Positions 55,668-64,000 of a stretch of 64,000 nucleotides of DNA are shown piece by piece. Source of the stretch: Acuticoccus sediminis (GTDB lineage Bacteria; Pseudomonadota; Alphaproteobacteria; Rhizobiales; Amorphaceae). Location: positions 124,001 through 188,000 of the forward strand of contig NZ_QHHQ01000007.1 of the NCBI RefSeq assembly GCF_003258595.1, in the 5' to 3' direction. The notes below the pieces were generated by a model that did no database searches, had not been told where the DNA came from, and saw only the letters and a program-made list of their open reading frames with translations. The position numbers and the translations under genes were made by a program. Position 1 is the first letter of the stretch, and every line of letters begins with the position of its first letter.

Positions 55668-57620
55668 ATGCGCTTCTCACAAGATTTCCTGGCCGGCCTG
55701 CGCGAGCGGGTCCCGCTGTCGTCCATCATCGGCAAGGTCGTCACCTGGGACCGGCGCAAGTCGCAGCCCGGGCGCGGCGACTTCTGGGCCTGCTGCCCCT
55801 TCCATCAGGAGAAGTCGCCGTCCTTCCACGTCGACGACCGCAAGGGCTTTTACCACTGCTTCGGCTGCCACGAGTCGGGCGACCACATCACATTCATGAC
55901 CTCGCACGGCGGCCTCGACTTCGTGGACGCCGTGAAGCAGCTCGCCGAGGAGGCGGGCGTGCCGCTCCCCGAACGCGACCGCGAGGAGCCGCGCGAGATG
56001 CGCCAGCGCCGGGTGGAGCGCGGGGCGTTGGAGGCGGCGGCCGCGCTCTACGCGTCCACGCTGTGGTCGGCCTCGGGGCGCGAGGCGCTGCGCTATGCCA
56101 ACGGCCGCGGCTTCGGCGAGGAGACGCTGAAGGCGTTCGGCTTCGGCCTGGCCCCGTCGGTGCAGGGCGCGGTCAGCCGGGCGCTGTCGGCGGAGGGGAT
56201 CGGCGAGGCCGAGCTCGAGCGTACCGGCCTCGCGGTGAAGCGCGACGGGCGGCTTCGCGACCGGTTCGTCGGCCGCCTCATGGTCCCGATCCACGACCCG
56301 CGCGGCAAGATCGTCGGCTTCGGCGGGCGCTCCCTCGACGGGCGCGAGCCGAAGTATCTCAACTCGCCGCAGACGCCGCTGTTCGACAAGTCGAAGCTTC
56401 TGTTCAACGCGCACCGCGCGCGGGGTCCGGCACACCGCGCCAACCGCCTCTTCATCGTCGAGGGCTATTTCGACGCCATCGCGCTGGCGCAGGCCGGCGT
56501 CGGCGAGGTCGTCGCGAGCTGCGGGACCGCGCTCACCGAGGACCAGCTCGCCCTCGCCTGGGCGATGGCCGACGAGCCCGTCCTCACCTTCGACGGGGAC
56601 AAGGCCGGGCGGATGGCGGCGCAGCGGGTGATCGACCGCGTCCTGCCGCTCCTCTCCGGCGGCCGCTCGGTGCAGTTCCTGCACCTGCCGGAGGGACAGG
56701 ACCCGGACGACCTCATCCGCGAGGGCGGCCGCGACGCGTTCGAGGCGCTCGCCGCGAAGGCGGTGCCGCTCGTCGACGCGCTGTTCGCCCGCGAGGTGGA
56801 GAAGGGGGCCGACACGCCCGAGCGCCTCGCAGCGCTCGACGACCGCCTCGACGTGCTGGTCGGGACCATCGGCGACGAGAGGTTGGCGCGGAACTACCGC
56901 TCGGCGCTGCGCGAACGGGTCTGGGACCTGAGGCGGACCCGCCGGTCCGACCGGCCCGCGAGCGGCGCCCGGAATGGCCCCGGCCGCTCCGCCGGCGGGC
57001 GCCAGCAGCTGGGCACCCGGCTGACACCCCCGCCGCCGGCTGCGCCGATTGCCGCACCCGCCGCGGCCGACCGCGCCCTGCTGGACCTGGAGCGGATCGC
57101 CCTCGGCCTCATGGTGCTGCGGCCCCATCTCATCGAGACCTTCGCGGAGAAGCTCGACGCGTCCGCCTTCGTCAGCGAGGCGCATGCCGGTTTCGCCGCG
57201 CTCCTCGCCGAGACCTACGCGAGCCACCTGCCGGAGACGGCGCCGGACCTCATCGCCGCGCTGCCGCCGCGGGCGCAGATGTGCCTGGGGGAGCTGTGGG
57301 GCGAGGCGCACGAGCCGATCGGCCCGCGGCTCCTGCAGCGCTTCGCGATCCTGGAGTGCGACCCGGACGACGCCTTCCTGTCCCGCTGCATGTCGCTCTT
57401 CGTCGAGAGGCTGGCGCTGCGGGGCGAGATGGCCGAGCTGGCCTCCGAGCCCGAACGCATGGCTGCCGCGCGCGGACATGATGACGGGAGGTTGATCCGG
57501 CTGACGGTCGCGATGCAGGAGCACGCGACACGATTGCAGAACGCCGAGAGGGAGTTGGCGGACGAGGCCGCCGCCATGCGCCGCAAAAAGGCAACGGGTG
57601 GAACCAAGACAAACGCCTGA
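55668..57620 (+). CDS. dnaG: DNA primase DnaG
   Basis: 650 residues. Makes RNA primers for replication. The zinc-binding domain uses Cys43-x2-His46 (CCPFH) and Cys64-x2-Cys67 (YHCFGC); then the RNA polymerase core with RFVGRLMVPIHDPRGKIVGFGGR and the TOPRIM segment FIVEGYFDAIALAQAG followed by DGDKAGRMAAQR (metal-binding Asp residues), and a C-terminal helicase-binding domain of about 180 residues. Strong GGAGGGGG before the ATG. Precedes rpoD as in E. coli's macromolecular synthesis operon, with a 204-bp gap. Confidence 0.96.
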   Translation: MRFSQDFLAGLRERVPLSSIIGKVVTWDRRKSQPGRGDFWACCPFHQEKSPSFHVDDRKGFYHCFGCHESGDHITFMTSHGGLDFVDAVKQLAEEAGVPLPERDREEPREMRQRRVERGALEAAAALYASTLWSASGREALRYANGRGFGEETLKAFGFGLAPSVQGAVSRALSAEGIGEAELERTGLAVKRDGRLRDRFVGRLMVPIHDPRGKIVGFGGRSLDGREPKYLNSPQTPLFDKSKLLFNAHRARGPAHRANRLFIVEGYFDAIALAQAGVGEVVASCGTALTEDQLALAWAMADEPVLTFDGDKAGRMAAQRVIDRVLPLLSGGRSVQFLHLPEGQDPDDLIREGGRDAFEALAAKAVPLVDALFAREVEKGADTPERLAALDDRLDVLVGTIGDERLARNYRSALRERVWDLRRTRRSDRPASGARNGPGRSAGGRQQLGTRLTPPPPAAPIAAPAAADRALLDLERIALGLMVLRPHLIETFAEKLDASAFVSEAHAGFAALLAETYASHLPETAPDLIAALPPRAQMCLGELWGEAHEPIGPRLLQRFAILECDPDDAFLSRCMSLFVERLALRGEMAELASEPERMAAARGHDDGRLIRLTVAMQEHATRLQNAERELADEAAAMRRKKATGGTKTNA

Positions 57621-57736
57621 ACGTTGTGATTGCCCCGCGCACTCCCTTGCACCTTCTGCGGGGAGCGTTATCTACGGTGATCGGTGGCGCGTTGTACCGA
57701 GCGCGGGCTTATGCGCGTGCGCCACACGGCCTGATC

Positions 57737-57742
57737 TTGACA
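57737..57742 (+). promoter_or_regulatory. Candidate -35 element of rpoD
   Basis: TTGACA at 57737-57742 is a consensus -35; a -10 about 17-18 bp later (CACAGC-type) is weak. It lies 82 bases before the rpoD ATG, in an intergenic segment that is less GC-rich than average. Confidence 0.45.
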
Positions 57743-57824
57743 TCATTTGCTCTAGATCGGCACAGCATGTTCTTTTGAACGGTGCGCATGCTGAAGTGCG
57801 CAATATCCGAGTGTTGGAGGCCCG

Positions 57825-59821
<1,997 letters not shown>

Positions 59822-59822
<1 letters not shown>

Positions 59823-60280
59823 TGATCCGCCGCGCCTCGCTCGACGAGGCGTCGGTCAATTCTCTGGCAACACAAGCCGCCAGCGCCGGTTACGACCCGG
59901 CGCGGCGGCTTCTTCGTCACTGGGCCGACGGCAGCAACCGGTTCGATGAACCCGGCGAGACCTTCCTCGCCGCGTTCATCGGCGGTGTCTGCCTCGGCTT
60001 CTGCGGCCTCAACCGCGACCCCTTCGTGGCGGATGGCGGCGACGGCGGCCCGCGCGTCGGCCGGGTCCGCCGGCTCTACGTCGCCGAGGCCGTCCGCGGC
60101 CGCGGCACGGGCTCGGCGCTGGTTCGCGCGCTGCTGGCGGAGGCGGGAGCCTTTCGCTGCGTGCGCACCCGCACCGGGCGCGCCCACTTCTTCGAGGCGC
60201 TCGGGTTCCGCCCGATCGAGGACCCGGACGCGACGCACCAGATCGGGATCCAACGCGCCGGGCGCACCCGGGCCCCGTGA
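59822..60280 (+). CDS. GNAT-family N-acetyltransferase
   Basis: 152 residues; its ATG shares the A of the rpoD stop (TGATG), so it is probably coupled to rpoD. GNAT features: [26 protein letters not shown] (motif A, acetyl-CoA loop RGRGTG) and [21 protein letters not shown] (motif B). A small acetyltransferase of unknown substrate; related proteins are sometimes tRNA- or ribosome-associated, but nothing in the sequence demonstrates that here. Confidence 0.85.
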
Positions 60281-60371
60281 CGCTCCGCCGCGATTCAAAA
60301 CGCGCACTCGAAACGACAATTATGGACGGCGCGTTGACGCTAGGATCACCCTGCAGGGCGGCGATGAAGCG

Positions 60372-61796
60372 GTGGCGGTGAAGACGAGACGAACTCCCGG
60401 CCTCAGCCGCTGGCGCTCCATCTGGCGATGGCACAACATCGTCCGGATGAGCCGCAGCGCGGTCGCCAGCTTCCGCACCCCGGAGATGGCGCTCACCGCG
60501 GGCGAGCTGCACCGCCTCTACCGGGCCGAGCGGCGGGGCCTGCAGCTCTTCGTCGTCTGCCGCACGGCCATCTTCGCCGTCGCGCTGACGTGGTACGTGC
60601 TGTCGGCGCTCGCCTCCGGCTACACGCCGACGCGGTTCGGGATCGGCTTCCTCCTCGCGCTGACCGCCCTCGGGGTGCCGTACTATCTCGCCATCGACTC
60701 CCGGCTCGACCGGCCGCTCTTCCGCTTCCTGATCTCGACCATCGACGTCGCCGCCATCAGCGGCCTCTTTGTCATGGTGCCGGTCTATCAGGGGATGGAC
60801 CTGCCGCAGATCTACGCCTTCCGAAACTCCGACATCATGCTGCTCATGCCGCTGATCGCGCTGTCGACGCTGACCCTGTCGCCGTCGATGGTCCTGTGGT
60901 CGGGCCTCTCGGCGGTGACGTGCTGGATGTCGGCCTACATCCTCGTCGTCGCGCAGATGGACCGGCGGATCTCCTGGTCCGACCTGCCGAGCCATGCCTC
61001 GCGCGAGGAGTACGAGGCGCTCATCCTGTCGCCGGACTTCATCGCCCGCGGCAACCGGATGACCGAGGCGATCATCACCATCCTCGTCACCATCGTGCTC
61101 GCCATCGCGGTGGCCCGGGCGCGGCGCGTGTTCTTCTCCCAGGTGGCCGCCGAGGCGGAGCGGGAGCGGGAGAGGGCGGCGCGGGCCGAGGTGCGCAACC
61201 GGCTCGGCCGCTTCGTCCCGGCCGCGATCGCCGAGCGGATCCTCAGCGATCCGGTGTCGCTGCAGCCGCGCGTGCGGCATGCGGCGGCGCTCTTCATGGA
61301 CATCACCGAGTTCACCGTCTACGCCCACACCCGCGACCCGGGCCAGGTCATCGCCGAGCTCAACGCCTTCCTGGCGCGCTGTGCCGACGAGGTGGCCGCC
61401 GCCGGGGGCGTCGTGATCACCTTCACCGGCGACGGGCTGCTCGCCACGTTCAACACGCCGCTCGACCTCGACGAGCCGGAGCGGGCGGCGCTGTCGGCCG
61501 GCCGCGCGCTGATCGCCCGCAGCGAGACCGAAGCGTTCGACATCCGGGTGGGGATCGCGGCGGGGCCGGTGGCCTCCGGCAGCGTCGGCTCGGTCGACCG
61601 GCAGGCGTTCACCGTCTATGGTGACACGGTGAACCGGGCGGCGCGGCTCGAGGAGCTCGCCAAGTTCATCGGTGTCTCCATGCTGGTCGACGAGAAATGC
61701 AGCGCCGCCGTGCCGGGTCTCGTTCCGTGTGGAACACATGCACTGCGCGGTGTGGGCGATCAGGTTCCCGTATGGCGCGATTCTGATATAAGTTAA
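60372..61796 (+). CDS. Membrane-anchored class III nucleotide cyclase with atypical substrate site
   Basis: About 474 residues from a GTG at 60372; the GTG at 60378 and ATG at 60447 are alternatives and the true start is uncertain. Around six TM helices (residues about 50-265), then a cyclase homology domain: ALFMDITEFT (metal Asp), VVITFTGDGLLATF (second metal Asp), FTVYGDTVNRAARLEE (Thr of the class IIIb type, transition-state Asn/Arg). The position that is Lys in KFIGD of the next gene is Thr here (ITFTGD). ATP or GTP preference is therefore uncertain. Rotates about 65 bp upstream of a second cyclase. Confidence 0.88.
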   Translation: MAVKTRRTPGLSRWRSIWRWHNIVRMSRSAVASFRTPEMALTAGELHRLYRAERRGLQLFVVCRTAIFAVALTWYVLSALASGYTPTRFGIGFLLALTALGVPYYLAIDSRLDRPLFRFLISTIDVAAISGLFVMVPVYQGMDLPQIYAFRNSDIMLLMPLIALSTLTLSPSMVLWSGLSAVTCWMSAYILVVAQMDRRISWSDLPSHASREEYEALILSPDFIARGNRMTEAIITILVTIVLAIAVARARRVFFSQVAAEAERERERAARAEVRNRLGRFVPAAIAERILSDPVSLQPRVRHAAALFMDITEFTVYAHTRDPGQVIAELNAFLARCADEVAAAGGVVITFTGDGLLATFNTPLDLDEPERAALSAGRALIARSETEAFDIRVGIAAGPVASGSVGSVDRQAFTVYGDTVNRAARLEELAKFIGVSMLVDEKCSAAVPGLVPCGTHALRGVGDQVPVWRDSDIS

Positions 61797-61862
61797 GCTA
61801 GTTCTGCGTGTATAAGTCTTGCCCGCTGCCGGGCGGCCCCCACCTGCGCTAACGACACATCA

Positions 61863-63110
61863 GTGAGATTCCCTGTGACGCGTTCCGATGGCCGTGCCCT
61901 CGCAATCGACAATTGGCTCCTTGGCGACGCCATGGCTCTCGAGCTGCCGGCGATCATCGAGGGGCTGGCCCACCGCCTGATCGCCATCGGGTTCAAGCTC
62001 GATCGGTTCACGATCTCGTTTGGCCTGCTCAACCCCTCGCTGATCGCCGGCGGCCTCGTCTGGCGGCCGGAGCGTGAGCTGGAATTTTCCCGCTACACGT
62101 ACATCAGCCGCAACAGCGGGATGTACGAGCGCAGCCCCTTCAAGGTCGCCAACGAGAGCGGCAACTGGGTCGAGATCGACCTCGACCGGACCGCCGACGA
62201 GCAATACGGCATCGTGCCCGACCTCAAGGCGGAGGGGCTGCGGTACTACATCGTCATCCCGATGCCGACCGCGATGGGCCGGCAGATGAACATCACCGTC
62301 GCGACGAAGGCCCTCGAGGGGTTCTCCGAGGAACAGCGGTCGATCCTGAAGTCCATCATTCCGGCGGTGCGGGCGACGGTCGAGCTGAAGTCGCTCAACG
62401 TGATCCTGCGCGACGTGCTGGCGGCCTACGTCGGCCGCGTGCCGGCCCGCGAGATCGTCAACGGCACGGTGCACAGGGGGCAGACCAGCGAGGTTCGCGC
62501 GGCGATCCTCGTGGCGGACCTGCGCAGCTTCACCTCCATCTCCACCCAGCTCCCGGTCGCGGCGACCGCCGAGGTGATCAACCGCTACTACGACGTGGTC
62601 GTGCCGCCGATCGAGCAGCACGGCGGCGAGATCCTGAAGTTCATCGGCGACGCCGTGCTGGCGATCTTCCCGACCGGGCCGTCGGGTGACGACAGCGCGG
62701 TGGCGGCCGCCCTCGCCGCCGCCCGCGCGGCGCTCTCCACCGAGGTGGAGCCGTTCGTGTCGGACGGGGTGGTGGCCAATATCAAGTTCGGCATCGCGAT
62801 CCACATCGGCGACGCGGCGTACGGCAACGTCGGCTCGGGCGACCGCCTCGACTTCACGGTCATCGGCCGCGACGTGAACATCGCCTCGCGGATCGCGGCC
62901 CTCTGCAGCCGCCTCGGGATCGACTACCTGGTGTCCGAGCCGGTCGCGGAGATCGGCCGCCGGCACGGCCATTCGATGCTGAGCGCCGGCGCCCATCAGG
63001 TCCGCGGCATCGCCCAGCCGATCCCGGTCTACGTCCCCGACCTGGAAATCCTGCACCCCGAGTGCGACGACGGCATCCCCCAGGACCTGGTGTTGATGCC
63101 GACGGGGTAA
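61863..63110 (+). CDS. Class III adenylate cyclase, soluble, with GAF-like N-terminal domain
   Basis: 415 residues from a GTG at 61863 (GTG 61875 is an alternative). No TM helix. Residues 1-190 form an alpha/beta sensor-like domain, with RQMNITVATKALEGFSEEQRSILKSIIPAVRATVELK resembling the end of a GAF domain. The cyclase domain (about 195-380) has ILVADLRSFTSIS (metal Asp), GGEILKFIGDAVLAIF (Lys and second Asp), and DFTVIGRDVNIASRI (Thr, Asn, Arg), the complete class IIIb set for ATP. Probably makes cAMP in the cytosol in response to an unknown signal. Confidence 0.88.
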   Translation: MRFPVTRSDGRALAIDNWLLGDAMALELPAIIEGLAHRLIAIGFKLDRFTISFGLLNPSLIAGGLVWRPERELEFSRYTYISRNSGMYERSPFKVANESGNWVEIDLDRTADEQYGIVPDLKAEGLRYYIVIPMPTAMGRQMNITVATKALEGFSEEQRSILKSIIPAVRATVELKSLNVILRDVLAAYVGRVPAREIVNGTVHRGQTSEVRAAILVADLRSFTSISTQLPVAATAEVINRYYDVVVPPIEQHGGEILKFIGDAVLAIFPTGPSGDDSAVAAALAAARAALSTEVEPFVSDGVVANIKFGIAIHIGDAAYGNVGSGDRLDFTVIGRDVNIASRIAALCSRLGIDYLVSEPVAEIGRRHGHSMLSAGAHQVRGIAQPIPVYVPDLEILHPECDDGIPQDLVLMPTG

Positions 63111-63304
63111 CGCCGCGCCAAGATTGCTGCGGTGGCGCAGCGTTCCTTCGGCACCATGGGGCGGCTCCAAAGCTGTGCTTGGCGGGCATCGCGTGGCAAC
63201 TCCTCAGCGAGTTTTCCGTGGGATGACCTGATGTTGTGTAAGAGTCGCCCCGATGTGGGCGAGGCCCGCAGCGATTCAGCCCGCGTCAGCTGACGTGAAG
63301 CGCG
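63111..63304. other. Intergenic region after the cyclases
   Basis: About 194 bases with no gene. GC content drops towards the right. No terminator of clear shape found; this is the left edge of the lower-GC segment. Confidence 0.45.
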
Positions 63305-63676
63305 TCACCAGCTGCATCGCCCCAAGTACTGGCTCTCGACAAGTTCACGAACAATTACGGTGTTGCGGCTGTGCACTGCGCGACCTGTCGATATCACAAC
63401 GGTGGTCGTCATAACCGCTCCGGACTCGGTCACTTCGATGAAACTGAAGCCTTCCGTGCCCATATGCAAAACCACATCGCTTAAGCCAGCGTTGCCTTCC
63501 AGAATCGCGCGTCCAGTTGTCTTGTCGAGCTTGTAGTGAAGCTCCATCCGGTCGCTCTTGGTCCCATCGGCGTCACGTCGCATGTCAAAGACGCATTCGA
63601 CGTTGACCACCTCAGCCGCCGCATCGGTGGCGCCGGACAACAGAGCAGCCCCTAAGATGATCAATACATTCCGCAC
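63305..63676 (-). CDS. Small exported hypothetical protein in lower-GC DNA
   Basis: 123 residues. Signal peptide MRNVLIILGAALLSGATDAAAE, then VVNVECVFDMRRDADGTKSDRMELHYKLDKTTGRAILEGNAG and a beta-rich remainder ending in YLGRCSW. The two mature Cys (in VECVF and LGRCSW) may pair. Local GC appears around 53%, against about 70% in the rest of the window, and codon choice is correspondingly different, a sign of recent acquisition. No family recognised. Adjacent to the 3' end of a tRNA-Arg gene. Confidence 0.68.
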   Translation of the reverse strand: MRNVLIILGAALLSGATDAAAEVVNVECVFDMRRDADGTKSDRMELHYKLDKTTGRAILEGNAGLSDVVLHMGTEGFSFIEVTESGAVMTTTVVISTGRAVHSRNTVIVRELVESQYLGRCSW

Positions 63677-63834
63677 TGCGGTTCAGTCCCAGTGGCGAAG
63701 GGGCCATTCAATATCGCCACCCTCGGCGATCTGATCGACGCCATTATCGGATCTGGGCACATTGCCGACAACGCTCAACCAGTTCGCCATGGCTGAGCTA
63801 GCGAAATAATTGATTTCACTAGAAAATATCGGAG
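63677..63834. other. Lower-GC gap between the orphan gene and tRNA-Arg
   Basis: About 158 bases, no gene. Still of lower GC content than the bulk. No integrase fragment or att-like repeat of the tRNA 3' end could be found in it by eye. Confidence 0.45.
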
Positions 63835-63911
63835 TGGTGTCCCCGGCAGGATTCGAACCTGCGACCCCAGGATTAGGAATCCTGTGCTCTATCCTGCTGA
63901 GCTACGAGGAC
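63835..63911 (-). tRNA. tRNA-Arg (anticodon CCT)
   Basis: A 77-nt cloverleaf including an encoded CCA (63835-63837). Acceptor GTCCTCG pairs with CGGGGAC; D arm GCTCAGCAGGATAGAGC; anticodon loop TTCCTAA in a stem ending CAGGA/TCCTG; T arm CAGGTTCGAATCCTG. Reads AGG codons. The 3' end faces the lower-GC segment, which fits the tRNA as a possible integration site. Confidence 0.96.
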
Positions 63912-64000
63912 ACTGGACGTCACTTACCACGTCGCGGCGGCAAGATGCACCCCGATTGTCGCCCGGGCACAGGGAACGTGCCCGCCCGGTATCCGGGGGC
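63912..64000. other. Window end, no feature seen
   Basis: About 90 bases upstream of tRNA-Arg, presumably its promoter region. Nothing further is identifiable. Confidence 0.5.

Overview
The window is a high-GC (roughly 70% by eye), densely packed chromosomal segment from an alphaproteobacterium. Gene content and order point to Hyphomicrobiales (Rhizobiales). The clearest markers are rplM-rpsI with argC close by, an alaC-hom-glpX-recJ neighbourhood, accB-accC-aat, rne divergent from amiC-mrcA, carB-greA, dnaG-rpoD, and an OmpR/PhoQ-type two-component pair behind a small exported PepSY-like protein that resembles rhizobial FeuN-FeuP-FeuQ. I cannot name a genus from the sequence alone. Almost everything is core housekeeping; there is no prophage, transposase, CRISPR array or obvious secondary-metabolite cluster.

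Layout. 0-10.7 kb: the 3' part of rlmE, an FAD-linked oxidase, fabI, a histidine phosphatase, aroC, a LysE-type exporter, a RibB protein with a degenerate RibA-like half, small membrane proteins, a CoA-binding protein, a glutathione transferase, an enoyl-CoA hydratase and a PaaI thioesterase. 10.7-16 kb: rplM-rpsI with a promoter and leader hairpin, an acetyltransferase, argC, a VTT/YqaA membrane protein, and phaC (class I PHA synthase) alone on the minus strand. 16-25 kb: a small lipoprotein, alaC-type aminotransferase, hom, a DxD glycosyltransferase-like gene, glpX, an amidase and recJ. 25-31.8 kb: the FeuNPQ-like signalling locus, valS, a methyltransferase and a DUF2155 secreted protein. 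31.9-38.7 kb (minus strand): aat, accC, accB, a DsbA-like thiol oxidoreductase and rne. 39.4-47.7 kb: amiC and mrcA (cell wall), an exported orphan, a nitroreductase-like enzyme, an exported pentapeptide-repeat protein, a repeat-rich intergenic region and a lipoprotein. 47.8-54.3 kb (minus strand): ettA, greA, carB and a small XRE regulator. 54.6-64 kb: a zinc metallopeptidase, dnaG, rpoD, an acetyltransferase, two tandem class III nucleotide cyclases, a lower-GC exported orphan and tRNA-Arg(CCT).

The functional picture is central metabolism and information processing: fatty-acid initiation and elongation (accBC, fabI), shikimate, arginine, threonine/methionine and riboflavin pathways, gluconeogenesis (glpX), carbon storage (phaC), pyrimidine/arginine supply (carB), translation, replication and transcription initiation, RNA decay and peptidoglycan turnover. 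The less ordinary parts are: (i) the XRE gene at 53981-54274, whose leader holds two 11-bp palindromes 18 bp apart plus a terminator-like hairpin directly before the ribosome binding site; (ii) an array of 18 perfect 8-bp units with a related 13-bp array and a 22-bp palindrome between convergent genes at 46.4-46.7 kb; (iii) the 736-bp rne/amiC intergenic region; (iv) a cyclase lacking the usual substrate-specifying lysine beside one that keeps it; and (v) a compositionally distinct exported protein next to a tRNA gene. I did not find strong evidence for a large, wholly new multi-gene system.
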